Part shown: positions 16,015-24,669 of the stretch, in pieces | Numbering within the stretch: the stretch's first letter is position 1 | Layout: each line of letters starts with the position of its first letter | NCBI RefSeq assembly: GCF_029893345.1 | Contig: NZ_JARXVE010000002.1 | Coordinates: forward strand, 124,001 to 188,000 | Direction: 5' to 3' | Length of the DNA: 64,000 nucleotides | Source of the DNA: Mycolicibacterium frederiksbergense | GTDB taxonomy: Bacteria; Actinomycetota; Actinomycetes; Mycobacteriales; Mycobacteriaceae | The notes under the pieces: generated by a model | Databases searched by the model: none | What the model saw: only the letters and a program-made list of their open reading frames with translations | What the model was told of the DNA's origin: nothing | Translations under genes and position numbers: made by a program

Positions 16015-16029
16015 AGAACAAATATTAGG
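16015..16029 (+). promoter_or_regulatory. asymmetric 15-mer, copy 3
   Basis: AGAACAAATATTAGG, 42 bp upstream of the binding-protein start; 12 of 15 positions match copy 1. It could drive regulation of the 16-24 kb operon. Confidence 0.45.
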
Positions 16030-16071
16030 TTTCCCTCCTGCAGCACGAACTTGCACGCCATTGGAGGATGC

Positions 16072-17184
16072 ATGTCGTACGAGAGCAGCGCAGAGCCCAT
16101 CAAGTTCGGCTACCTGATGGACTTCAAACTGCCGGACCTCTACCCGCAGGAGATGAGGGAGGACCTGTCGAACCCCTTCCAGTTGGTCTTCGCCGAGGCG
16201 GTCGACGACGGCCTGATCGACCGGCCCATCCAGATCGTCTACCGGGAAGTGGAAGGGCTGCCGAAGGGCTCGGTCAAGGCGGTGATCGACGCATACGGTG
16301 AACTGGTCGACGAGGGGTGTCTGGCGGTGTTCGGCCCGCACATCACCGACAACTGTGTACCGACCCGTGAGGCGATCGAGGAACGGTTCAAGGTGCCCGC
16401 GCTCAGCGTCACCGGCAGCGACGCCTGGCTCGGCGAGTGGACATTCTCCTTCCCGCAAGGATCGCTGACCGACGAGCCGATCTTCTGGGCGGACCTGCTG
16501 GCCAAGGGGGGCCACTCGGAGGTCGGCGTCCTGATGGAGCAGTCGCTTGTCGGTGAGACCTACGTGAAGAACTTTCGAAACGCGTGTCGCCGCAAGGGGA
16601 TAAGGATCGTGGCCGAAGCCGCGATCGCGCAGACCGCACAGGACGTGTCGGAAGCCGTACGCACCCTGCATGAGGCCAAGGCCCAGGCGATCGTGCACGC
16701 CGGCTTCGGATTCGGCATCGTGTTCGTCAATCCCGCACTCGAAGCAATCGATTGGGATCCGCCGCGGTTCACCAGCACGGCCTTTCAGAATGCCTGGATC
16801 AACCCAATCATGTGGAATGCGTTCACCGGGTGGACGGGCGTGGACCAGTACGACGAGGGCAATCCGGTAGGACAGCGGTTTCTGGACAAGTACCAACAGA
16901 AATTCGGCCGTCGCCCCGAATACTGCGTGCCGGTGGTGAACTGCGATGTCGCCACGGCACTGCTGCGCGCATGCGCCGACGCTCACCCGCTGAGTCCACG
17001 CGGGGTCAAGGAGGCGCTCGAACGCGTCAAGATGATGCCCGCAGCCGCCGGTGCACCGGGCACCCGAGTGTCGTTCGGCAACTGGACGCGCCGCGCCTGG
17101 ATGGGCGCCGGCTATCTCGTGGCACGCAGGCTCGACCCCGACGGCGTGAACTCGCATCTCGTCGACCGGTTCGGTGAGGAGTAA
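16072..17184 (+). CDS. periplasmic-binding-fold (type 1, LivJ-like) protein without signal peptide
   Basis: A 370-residue protein with the leucine/branched-chain amino acid-binding (type 1 PBP) fold: FGYLMDFKLPDL at the start, GPHITDNCVPTREAIEE, GVLMEQSLVGETYVKNFRNA, and VNCDVATALLRACADAHPLS at the end. GGAGG lies just before the ATG, so the start is firm. The N-terminus MSYESSAEPIKFGYL has no hydrophobic signal or lipobox, and no ABC permease or ATPase is nearby. It is therefore predicted to be cytosolic, a ligand sensor or enzyme-associated binding subunit rather than a transporter receptor. It is followed after 4 bp by the AveC-like gene. The ligand is unknown. Confidence 0.82.
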   Translation: MSYESSAEPIKFGYLMDFKLPDLYPQEMREDLSNPFQLVFAEAVDDGLIDRPIQIVYREVEGLPKGSVKAVIDAYGELVDEGCLAVFGPHITDNCVPTREAIEERFKVPALSVTGSDAWLGEWTFSFPQGSLTDEPIFWADLLAKGGHSEVGVLMEQSLVGETYVKNFRNACRRKGIRIVAEAAIAQTAQDVSEAVRTLHEAKAQAIVHAGFGFGIVFVNPALEAIDWDPPRFTSTAFQNAWINPIMWNAFTGWTGVDQYDEGNPVGQRFLDKYQQKFGRRPEYCVPVVNCDVATALLRACADAHPLSPRGVKEALERVKMMPAAAGAPGTRVSFGNWTRRAWMGAGYLVARRLDPDGVNSHLVDRFGEE

Positions 17185-17188
17185 GCCA

Positions 17189-18322
17189 ATGGCAACCCAA
17201 CAGACGACGCCATCAGCCGACAGTCCGGCACCCGAATCGAAGCACGGCTCGTGGAAGGCCGCGGTGTGGATCGCCGTCGCGGTCGTCCTGCTGGTCCTGA
17301 TCGCGGTGAACGCACGACACGGCGCGGTATCTCCGCGCATTCGCAACCCCGGGGTGCAAGGCGCGCCACGACCGGTCGAGCCGTTGTTCGGCTACGACAA
17401 CTGGCTGAACCTGTTTCAGATCTTCACGATCATCTCGATGTCGATGGTCATCGTCGTGTACGTGGTGGCCTGGCGCCGCTACGGTGCGCACCCCGTGCTG
17501 CTGATGGGGATCGTGACCACGTTGATCGTCTGGCAGGACCCGATCATGAACTGGTCGCCGTTCGCGGTCTACAACCCCGAACTGTGGCACTGGCCCGAAG
17601 ACTGGCCGCTGGTGTCGATATCACCCACGGTCGAGCCTTTCCTCGTCATCGGCTACATCATGTTCTATCTCGGCCCGTACTTCCCGGCCATCTGGATCCT
17701 GCGTAAGTTGCAGGCCAAACGGAGCCCGGAGTCCTTCGTGTGGCGCCACCCGCTGATCAGCCTGGCACTGATCATCTTGCCGATCGGCTTCGTCATCGAC
17801 ATGATGCTCGAGGTCACGTTGGTGCGCACCGGCTTCTACATCTACTCGCAGGTGATTCCGTTCGGATCGTTATTCGCCGGCCAGACTTACCAATTCCCGC
17901 TGATCTGGGAATCGGTGATGGTGACATTCGTGATGATGCCTGCGGGCGTACTGCTCTATCGGGACGACACCGGTCGCACGGTCGCGGAGAAGCTGGCACA
18001 GCGGGCCCGACTCTTCGCCGGTCGTCCGGCGCTCGGCATGTTCGTGGTGATGTTCGTCGTCATCAACCTTGCCTACTTCGCCTACGGCACCGGGTTCGCG
18101 ATCATCAAGTGGACCAGGACTGCCACTTCGGTCGCCTGCCCGTGGCCGTACCCGGAGGCGAAAGTGTATGACCCACAGGGGTTCTACGAGGAGAACGGGC
18201 AGCCGGGCCCATATTCGTCCGGAATCTGGTCCACCTGGATGAGCATGCAGGCCGGCGGCAGGCCCGATGTGGAGTTGGGCGCCAGGAGCGACCGGTGCGC
18301 GGCGGAGGCCGCGAATGGCTGA
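17189..18322 (+). CDS. AveC-like (spirocyclase family) integral membrane protein
   Basis: A 377-residue polytopic membrane protein with roughly seven hydrophobic segments, the first at about residues 30-48, and a soluble C-terminal tail with WPYPEAKVYDPQGFYEENG. FGYDNWLNLFQIFTIISM, WQDPIMNWSPFAVYNPELWHWP and GYIMFYLGPYFPAIW match the AveC-like spirocyclase/dehydratase family, named after the avermectin enzyme and common in mycobacteria with no assigned role. Conserved Asp/His/Trp around the second loop could be catalytic. The ATG follows GGTGAGGAG. It lies 4 bp after the binding-fold gene and overlaps the next SDR by 8 bp, so the three are tightly coupled. Confidence 0.8.
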   Translation: MATQQTTPSADSPAPESKHGSWKAAVWIAVAVVLLVLIAVNARHGAVSPRIRNPGVQGAPRPVEPLFGYDNWLNLFQIFTIISMSMVIVVYVVAWRRYGAHPVLLMGIVTTLIVWQDPIMNWSPFAVYNPELWHWPEDWPLVSISPTVEPFLVIGYIMFYLGPYFPAIWILRKLQAKRSPESFVWRHPLISLALIILPIGFVIDMMLEVTLVRTGFYIYSQVIPFGSLFAGQTYQFPLIWESVMVTFVMMPAGVLLYRDDTGRTVAEKLAQRARLFAGRPALGMFVVMFVVINLAYFAYGTGFAIIKWTRTATSVACPWPYPEAKVYDPQGFYEENGQPGPYSSGIWSTWMSMQAGGRPDVELGARSDRCAAEAANG

Positions 18323-19232
18323 ACCGCGCAGTGCCCTCTTTGCTCCTCGCGTGCGCAGTGCAGTCATCACCGGGGCGTCCCGAGGTTTGGGCCTGGCCTC
18401 GGCCGCGCACCTATACCGGAAGGGATGGCGGGTGGTCGGGGCGATGCGGTCGGTGGACACCGGGATGAAGGCACTGCGGGAGGCGGCCGGTGCGCGAGAC
18501 GACGACCCGCGGCTGATCGGGGTTTCGCTCGACCTCACCGACACGGCGTCGGTGACCGCTGCCGCCAAGGCGATCGAGGACGCGGTCGGAGCGCCGTATG
18601 GGTTGGTGCACAATGCGGGTATTTCGGCGGCGGGCATGGTCGAGGAGATGCCAATCGACCTGTGGGAGCGGATGTTCGCGACGACCATCTTCGGTCCGGT
18701 GCAATTGACCAAGGAACTGCTGCCGTCGATGCGAGCGGCCGGCACCGGACGGATCGTGCTGGTTTCCAGTCAAGGCGGCGTGCGGGGGATGCCCGCGACC
18801 GCACCGTACTCCGCGGTCAAGGGTGCACTGGAGAGATGGGGCGAGTCGATGGCCGGCGAGGTCGCGCCGTTCGGGATCGGTGTGACGATCATCGTCGCCG
18901 GCACCTATGACACCGAGATCATCACCGACGGGGGCACCACGGACTGCCGTGAGCTCGACGGTCTGTATGCGTGCCACCACCAGACCATCGACAAACGGGG
19001 CCGGGCCGCGATGCGGATGGTCGCCCGCTCGCCGGAGAAGTTCGCCGTGGGCCTGGCCAAGGCGCTCGACAGCCCGAAACCGTTCGTCAAGACCGCGGTC
19101 GGACCGGACGCGCGAATGCTGTTGATCGCCAACCGCTTGCTGCCCTCGGCGGGGCTGCATCAGATGACCCGGTTGATGATGGGCCTCCCACGGTTCGGCG
19201 CCTTGCGAGCGGAAGGCAACGACCGTGGGTGA
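18315..19232 (+). CDS. SDR oxidoreductase
   Basis: A 305-residue classical SDR. The cofactor motif is ITGASRGLG, then HNAG, the catalytic Ser in LVSSQGGVRG and YxxxK in APYSAVKGAL. The C-terminal extension (HHQTIDKRGRAAMRMVARSPEKFAVG) resembles retinol/sterol-type SDRs. The start at 18315 overlaps the AveC-like gene. It oxidises or reduces an alcohol or ketone; the adjacent aldehyde dehydrogenase suggests an alcohol-to-acid route. Confidence 0.88.
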   Translation: MAEPRSALFAPRVRSAVITGASRGLGLASAAHLYRKGWRVVGAMRSVDTGMKALREAAGARDDDPRLIGVSLDLTDTASVTAAAKAIEDAVGAPYGLVHNAGISAAGMVEEMPIDLWERMFATTIFGPVQLTKELLPSMRAAGTGRIVLVSSQGGVRGMPATAPYSAVKGALERWGESMAGEVAPFGIGVTIIVAGTYDTEIITDGGTTDCRELDGLYACHHQTIDKRGRAAMRMVARSPEKFAVGLAKALDSPKPFVKTAVGPDARMLLIANRLLPSAGLHQMTRLMMGLPRFGALRAEGNDRG

Positions 19233-19242
19233 GGGGGTAGGG

Positions 19243-20709
19243 GTGCGCTTCGAGACGAAGATGATGATCGACGGAAAGCTCGTCGACGGTGAGGCCGGGG
19301 CGTTCGCCAACATCAACCCGGCCACCGAAGAAGTGCTCGGTGAGGTGGCCGACGCATCGAATGCGGACATGCATCGTGCCATCGATGCGGCCCGTCGCGC
19401 CTTCGAAGAAACCGACTGGTCGACCAATCATGGTTTCCGGCAACGGTGTCTGCTGCAGCTGCAGGAAGCGTTGGAGTCCGAGCAGGAAGAGCTGCGCGAG
19501 GAACTGATCCTCGAAGCCGGTTGTCCGCGGGCGATCACCCATGGGCCCCAACTCGATGCGCCGCTGTCCGACGCGTTGCGGTATCCGGCCCAGCTGATCG
19601 GCGAATACCCCTGGGAGACATCACCGGGCGACGCCCTGGTATCGGTCACCGGGGTCAACACCACCCGCAGAATCTGGCGCGAGCCCATCGGTGTGGTCGG
19701 CGCGATCGTGCCGTGGAATTTCCCGTTCGAAATCAGCATCCACAAGATCGGGCAGGCTCTGGGCACCGGCAACACCGTTGTGCTGAAACCGGCGCCGGAC
19801 ACGCCCTACAACGCAACCCGGCTGGGCCGGCTCATTGCCGAGAGCACGGACATCCCACCGGGTGTGGTCAATGTCGTCACCGCATCCGATCACCTGGTCG
19901 GAGAACAGCTCACGCTGTCGCCGAAGGTCGACATGATCTCGTTCACCGGGTCCACCCCGGTCGGCCGGCGGATCATGGAGAAGGGCGCGGCAACGATGAA
20001 GCGCCTGTTCCTGGAGCTCGGCGGGAAGTCGGCGACCATCGTGCTGGAGGATGCGGACTTCGCGGTCGGTTGCATGATGGGGATCGCGCCGTGTATGCAC
20101 GCCGGTCAGGGCTGCGCCAATCCGACCCGGCTGCTGCTTCCGCGGTCCCGCTATGACGAGGGCGTGGAGATCCTCAGGGGCATCTACGAGGGTGTCGTCC
20201 CCGGTGATCCGCAAGATCCGGGAACCCTGTGCGGTCCGGTCATCTCGGACAGACAGCGCAGCCGAATCCGCGGCTACATCCGCAAGGGCGTCGAGGAGGG
20301 CGCGACGCTGCTCGTCGGCGGGGCCGAGCCGCCCGACGGCCGGGAGAAGGGCTTCTTCGTCAGGCCAACGCTTTTCGTCAACGTCGACAACTCCATGACC
20401 ATCGCCCAGGACGAGATCTTCGGGCCGGTGCTGTCGGTCATCCCGTTCGACGACGAGGACGATGCGGTGCGTATCGCCAATGACAGCCCGTATGGGCTGG
20501 CGGGCAACGTGATGGCGGGCACCGTGGATCACGCCTTGGCCGTGGCGAAACGACTGCGGGCCGGGTTCATCGGGGTGAACGGCACGGCCGGCTACGGCGC
20601 CGACACACCATTCGGCGGGTACAAGGCCAGCGGTGTCGGTCGGCAGAACGGTGTTGCCGGATTCGACCAGTACACCGAAATCAAATCCGTGGCATATCCG
20701 GCCAGCTAG
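19243..20709 (+). CDS. aldehyde dehydrogenase
   Basis: A 488-residue NAD(P)-dependent aldehyde dehydrogenase from GTG 19243, which has GAGGGGGTAGG before it; GTG 19225 in the same frame would overlap the SDR end. Key motifs are PWNFPFEI, SFTGSTPVGRRI, LELGGKSATIV with the general-base Glu, and the nucleophile GQGCANPTRL (Cys291). It oxidises an aldehyde to a carboxylate in the cytosol and probably follows the SDR. A strong AGGAGGAG lies between its stop and the next P450. Confidence 0.92.
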   Translation: MRFETKMMIDGKLVDGEAGAFANINPATEEVLGEVADASNADMHRAIDAARRAFEETDWSTNHGFRQRCLLQLQEALESEQEELREELILEAGCPRAITHGPQLDAPLSDALRYPAQLIGEYPWETSPGDALVSVTGVNTTRRIWREPIGVVGAIVPWNFPFEISIHKIGQALGTGNTVVLKPAPDTPYNATRLGRLIAESTDIPPGVVNVVTASDHLVGEQLTLSPKVDMISFTGSTPVGRRIMEKGAATMKRLFLELGGKSATIVLEDADFAVGCMMGIAPCMHAGQGCANPTRLLLPRSRYDEGVEILRGIYEGVVPGDPQDPGTLCGPVISDRQRSRIRGYIRKGVEEGATLLVGGAEPPDGREKGFFVRPTLFVNVDNSMTIAQDEIFGPVLSVIPFDDEDDAVRIANDSPYGLAGNVMAGTVDHALAVAKRLRAGFIGVNGTAGYGADTPFGGYKASGVGRQNGVAGFDQYTEIKSVAYPAS

Positions 20710-20722
20710 GAGGAGAACGTCT

Positions 20723-21928
20723 GTGCAGCTCTTTGACGACCTCGAGGATTTCGGCGAGTTCGACGATTTCGTGTCCGGTGATGTCCGCGACCCTTACACC
20801 GAACTCGCGCGACTGCGTCGCGAGGAACCCATCCAGAAGATCGAGATCCCGGGCATGCCAGGACAAGAGGGCAAGCCCATCGTCATGGTGTATCGCTATG
20901 AGGAAGCCCAGCAGATGCTCCGGGACAACGAGACCTTCTCCTCGTCGATCATCATCCAGGCGTTCGGTGACGTATTCGGCAAGCACGTGATGCTCGGCAT
21001 GGACGAGCCGGAACACGGCCGGCACCGGGCGTTGGTGGCAAAGGCGTTCTCGCAGAAGGCATTGAGCCGCTGGGAGGACAACCTCATCGGCACGGTGGGT
21101 AACGCGCTGGTCGACCGGTTCGCCGACCGGGGGAGCGCCGACCTGGTCAAGGAGTTCAACTTTCCCTATCCGACGCTGATCATCGCCGGACTGCTCGGGC
21201 TGCCGCAGGAGGACTATGCGCAGTTCCAGAAATGGTCGATCTCCTTGTTGTCGTTCACGGTCAACCCCGAACGCGGCCGGCAGGCATCACAAGCGCTGGC
21301 CGACTATTTCACCCCGATCCTGGCCGCCCGGCGCGAAGAACCCCGCGACGACCTGATCAGCGGACTGGCCGCCGCCGAAATCGACGGTGAGAAGCTGTCC
21401 GACGAGGAGATCTTCTCGTTCCTGCGGCTGCTGCTTCCCGCCGGTGTCGAGACCACCTACCGGGCGCTGGGAAATCTGTTGTTCGGCCTGCTGTCCAACC
21501 CCGAGCAGCTCGACGCGGTGCGCAACGACCGCACCCTGCTGCCGCAGGCGATCGAGGAAGCGGTGCGTTGGGAGCCGCCGCTGATCATGATCACCCGGGT
21601 GGCGAGTCGGGACACCGAACTCGGCGGAGTCCAGATCCCCGAAGGGTCGTCGGTGATGCCGGTGCTCGGCGCAGCCAACCGCCAGGGTGAACGCTTCGAC
21701 GATCCGGACCGGTTCGACATCTTCCGCGAGGCCAAGGCGAACATCGGCTGGGGCTACGGCGTGCACGTCTGTCTCGGAATGCATCTGGCCCGCCTCGAGA
21801 TGCGGGTGGCGCTCAACCTGCTGCTGGATCGGCTGCCGAACCTGCGGCTGGATCCCGACGCCGGCGACCCCTACATCCGCGGTCAGGCCTTCCGGTCGCC
21901 CACGGCGTTGCCGGTGCTGTTCGGATGA
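20723..21928 (+). CDS. cytochrome P450
   Basis: A 401-residue soluble bacterial P450 from GTG 20723 behind AGGAGGAG. The I-helix is LLPAGVETTYRA, the ExxR motif is in EEAVRWEPP, and the heme-ligand loop is GWGYGVHVCLG with Cys350; the usual Phe at the start of this loop is Trp. It hydroxylates a hydrophobic substrate using electrons from a ferredoxin; none is encoded in this operon. The family number cannot be assigned by eye. It is followed by a 60-bp inverted repeat and a second P450. Confidence 0.92.
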   Translation: MQLFDDLEDFGEFDDFVSGDVRDPYTELARLRREEPIQKIEIPGMPGQEGKPIVMVYRYEEAQQMLRDNETFSSSIIIQAFGDVFGKHVMLGMDEPEHGRHRALVAKAFSQKALSRWEDNLIGTVGNALVDRFADRGSADLVKEFNFPYPTLIIAGLLGLPQEDYAQFQKWSISLLSFTVNPERGRQASQALADYFTPILAARREEPRDDLISGLAAAEIDGEKLSDEEIFSFLRLLLPAGVETTYRALGNLLFGLLSNPEQLDAVRNDRTLLPQAIEEAVRWEPPLIMITRVASRDTELGGVQIPEGSSVMPVLGAANRQGERFDDPDRFDIFREAKANIGWGYGVHVCLGMHLARLEMRVALNLLLDRLPNLRLDPDAGDPYIRGQAFRSPTALPVLFG

Positions 21929-21936
21929 CAACTCTC

Positions 21937-21996
21937 GCGAGCAGACGCGCAGGTACCCCGACACGCCGTGATTCGCGGACTTTCACGTCTGCTCGC
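21937..21996. repeat. 60-bp inverted-repeat element, copy 1
   Basis: Begins GCGAGCAGACG and ends with the exact complement CGTCTGCTCGC. It fills most of the gap between two P450 genes. Two more elements of exactly 60 bp with the same ends occur at 23296 and 45454. Confidence 0.8.
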
Positions 21997-22022
21997 CGAG
22001 GAAAAGCAACCAGGAGCGCTTT

Positions 22023-23291
22023 GTGACTGACTTCGAGACGGTGGACTTCTTCACCGATGCGTCGCTGATACCCGACCCGTATCCATACTTCGACCATCTG
22101 CGATCGAAGTGTCCGGTTGTCCACGCCACCCCGTTCAATGTTGTTGCTGTCACGGGATATGACGAGGCCTTGGCCGTCTACAAGGACCCCGCGTTCTCAT
22201 CGTGCGTGTCCGTTGCGGGACCGTTCTCCGGTCTGCCCTTCGGGCCCGGGGACACCGACGACGTCACCGAGCTGATCGAGCGGTACCGCGGACAGGTTCC
22301 GATGGCGGAGCACATCACCTCGCAGGATCCGCCGGTGCACACCCGCACCCGAGGTCTGCTCAGCAAGCTCATCACGCCCAAGCGCCTCAAGGAAAACGAA
22401 GATTTCATGTGGCGGTTGGCCGATCAGCAGCTCGACACGTTCATCGAAAAGGGCGGCTGCGAGTTTCTCGCCGACTATGCCAAACCCTTCTCGCTGTTGG
22501 TGATCGCCGATCTGCTCGGTGTCCCGCACGAGGATCACGAGGAGTTCAAGGCAGCCTTCGCGCTCGAGACCGTCGGCGAGTTGGGCAAGGAGGCGCCCAC
22601 CTCGCATAACCCGCTGGAGTGGCTGAACGAGAAGTTCTACGGCTACATCGACGACCGCAGACGCTCGCCCCGCGACGACGTGCTGACCGAACTGGCGCAA
22701 GCCAAGTACGAGGACGGCTCGATTCCCGAGATCGAGGACGTGATGAACCTGTCGACGTTCCTGTTCGCGGCGGGCACGGAGACGACGACGAAGCTGGTGA
22801 GTTCGGCGGTTCGGCTCATCGGGGACAACCCGGGATTCGAGGCGCAGCTGCGGGAGGACCGCGGCGCCATACCGGCCTTCCTCGAGGAGACGCTGCGGCT
22901 GGAGAGCCCGGTCAAATCGCACTTCCGGATGGCCGGCAAGACGACCAGGATCGCCGACGTCGAGATACCGGCAGGGACGACCGTCATGCTGCTTCCCGGT
23001 GCGTGTAACCGGGACGACCGTAAATTCGAGAACCCCAACGTGTTTCAACCCGACCGTGCCAATGTACGCGAGCAGATCGCGTTCATCCGCGGTGCGCACT
23101 CCTGCCCGGGCGCACCGCTGGCCCGTGCCGAGGGCCGGATCTCGCTGAACCGGATCCTCGACCGGATGAGCGACATCACGATCTCCGAGGAGCACCACGG
23201 CCCGGCGCACAACCGCGACTACGTCTACGAGCCGACGTTCATCATGCGGGGGCTGAGCGCACTGCACATCACCTTCACCCCGCTCAACTGA
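22023..23291 (+). CDS. cytochrome P450
   Basis: A 422-residue P450 from GTG 22023 with CAGGAGCG upstream. The I-helix is LFAAGTETTTK, ExxR lies in LEETLRLESP, and the heme loop is FIRGAHSCPGAPLAR with Cys361. The HSCPG variant, the start TDFETVDFFTDASLIPDPYPYF and the end YEPTFIMRGLSALHITF are shared with the P450 at 43342, so these two are close paralogues within the window. It lies between two copies of the 60-bp repeat. The substrate is unknown; its context with SDR and aldehyde dehydrogenase suggests stepwise oxidation of a lipid. Confidence 0.92.
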   Translation: MTDFETVDFFTDASLIPDPYPYFDHLRSKCPVVHATPFNVVAVTGYDEALAVYKDPAFSSCVSVAGPFSGLPFGPGDTDDVTELIERYRGQVPMAEHITSQDPPVHTRTRGLLSKLITPKRLKENEDFMWRLADQQLDTFIEKGGCEFLADYAKPFSLLVIADLLGVPHEDHEEFKAAFALETVGELGKEAPTSHNPLEWLNEKFYGYIDDRRRSPRDDVLTELAQAKYEDGSIPEIEDVMNLSTFLFAAGTETTTKLVSSAVRLIGDNPGFEAQLREDRGAIPAFLEETLRLESPVKSHFRMAGKTTRIADVEIPAGTTVMLLPGACNRDDRKFENPNVFQPDRANVREQIAFIRGAHSCPGAPLARAEGRISLNRILDRMSDITISEEHHGPAHNRDYVYEPTFIMRGLSALHITFTPLN

Positions 23292-23295
23292 CACC

Positions 23296-23355
23296 GCGAG
23301 CAGACGCGGACTCGCACAAAACCGCCACTGGTAATGCGATTCCGCGACTGCTCGC
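23296..23355. repeat. 60-bp inverted-repeat element, copy 2
   Basis: The 15-base left end GCGAGCAGACGCGGA pairs with the right end at one mismatch. Located between the P450 stop and the mycofactocin-type SDR. Confidence 0.8.
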
Positions 23356-23374
23356 CAGAGAAAGGGAGCACGCA

Positions 23375-24253
23375 ATGGCCGGAAAGCTCGACGGCAAGGT
23401 CGCTTTCATCACCGGTGCGGCCCGCGGGCAGGGGCGTGCACACGCGATCGCGATGGCCAAGGAAGGTGCCGACATCATCGCGGTCGACATCTGTCGCGAT
23501 ATCGCGTCCAATCCGTATCGGCTGGCCACACCCGAAGACCTGGCCGAGACCGAGCGGTCGGTCAAGGAACTCGGCCGCCGCGTCGTCGCCCGAGTCGCCG
23601 ACGTACGTGAGCGCCACGAGTTACGCGACGCGGTCGAAGCCGGAATCGCCGACCTGGGCAAGATCGACATCGTCGTCGCCAATGCGGGCATCCTGCCGAT
23701 GGCCATGGGCAAACCGGATCCGATGCAGTTCGTCGATGCTTCCGACGTCGATCTGCTCGGAGTGATGAACACCGTTGCGGTCACCATTCCGCACCTGCCC
23801 GATGGTTCGTCGATCATCGTCACCGGCTCGACCGCCGGCATGATCCGCGGCACCACCGACAACCCCAATATGGGCCCGGGTGGCGCCGGCTATGGGTGGA
23901 GCAAGCGCGTCGTGATCGAGTACGTCGAGGAGATGAGCCTGCACCTTGCCCCGAGGATGATCCGGGTCAATGCCATTCACCCGACCAACTGCAACACCCA
24001 TCTGCTGCAGAACGACGGCATGTATTCCATGTTCCGGCCCGATCTCACCGCCGAAGGGAAGCAGGCAACCCGCGAGGATGCCGAACCGTTGTTCACCATC
24101 TTCCAGGCCATGCCGATTCCGTACATCGAACCCGAGGACATGGCCAACCTCGGGGTGTTCCTGGCCAGCGATGACAGCCGCTACATCACCGGACAGCAGA
24201 TCCGGGTGGATGCGGGTTCCCTGCTCAAGTGGCCCAACGGACCCGGCCGATAG
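23375..24253 (+). CDS. mycofactocin-coupled SDR
   Basis: A 292-residue SDR of the mycofactocin-coupled subgroup: VAFITGAARGQGRAHA, then the long insert after IIAVDICRDI (YRLATPEDLAETERSV) that marks the group, VANAG, the Ser in VTGSTAGMIRG and YxxxK in GYGWSKRVV. Members hold NAD tightly and recycle it through mycofactocin rather than free NAD exchange. No mft biosynthesis genes are in the window. A paralogue is at 26359. The gene starts at an ATG behind AAAGGGAG and ends the 13-24 kb cluster. Confidence 0.92.
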   Translation: MAGKLDGKVAFITGAARGQGRAHAIAMAKEGADIIAVDICRDIASNPYRLATPEDLAETERSVKELGRRVVARVADVRERHELRDAVEAGIADLGKIDIVVANAGILPMAMGKPDPMQFVDASDVDLLGVMNTVAVTIPHLPDGSSIIVTGSTAGMIRGTTDNPNMGPGGAGYGWSKRVVIEYVEEMSLHLAPRMIRVNAIHPTNCNTHLLQNDGMYSMFRPDLTAEGKQATREDAEPLFTIFQAMPIPYIEPEDMANLGVFLASDDSRYITGQQIRVDAGSLLKWPNGPGR

Positions 24254-24260
24254 CCAGACC

Positions 24261-24599
24261 TCAGTAGTTGTTGCAGCTGCTCGCGATCGAGTTGATCGGC
24301 CCGAAGTACTGAGCCGCCATCGGGTTGCCCTGCAGCTGCGCCACCGTCTGCTGTCGCTGGGCCGGCCCTGCGGCGAGGAAATTGCGCAGCGCCCCCTGGG
24401 CGAATGGTGAGGCGTTGAACTCCTGGGCCAGGTCGGGGCGCTGCGCATTGAGCGCGGCCATCACCTGGTTGTAGCTGCATGTCGTATTGACCACTGCGGT
24501 GAAGTCGGGCTGGGCGGAGGCCACCCCCGCCGACAGCGGGATGGCCAGCGCCAGCCCACCGAGCGCGACGACGAGATTCTTACGTGACAGCTTGACCAT
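24261..24599 (-). CDS. secreted TB8.4 (Rv1174c)-like hemophore-related protein
   Basis: A 112-residue exported protein. The Sec signal is MVKLSRKNLVVALGGLALAI followed by PLSAGVASA, cleaved near AQP. The mature part has two Cys, in NTTCSYNQV and at the end in SSCNNY, and FNASPFAQGALRNFLAAGP in between. This matches the hemophore-related family that includes Rv0203 and Rv1174c (TB8.4), including the CNNY C-terminus. A heme-binding role is known for Rv0203 but is only inferred here. It ends 7 bp from the convergent SDR and is unrelated to its neighbours by function. Confidence 0.88.
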   Translation of the reverse strand: MVKLSRKNLVVALGGLALAIPLSAGVASAQPDFTAVVNTTCSYNQVMAALNAQRPDLAQEFNASPFAQGALRNFLAAGPAQRQQTVAQLQGNPMAAQYFGPINSIASSCNNY

Positions 24600-24669
24600 G
24601 TGTGTCCACCCCAATTTGCGAGACCTGAGCTCATTCGAGGTTACAGGCTGAGGGGTAGACGCCCGGATG

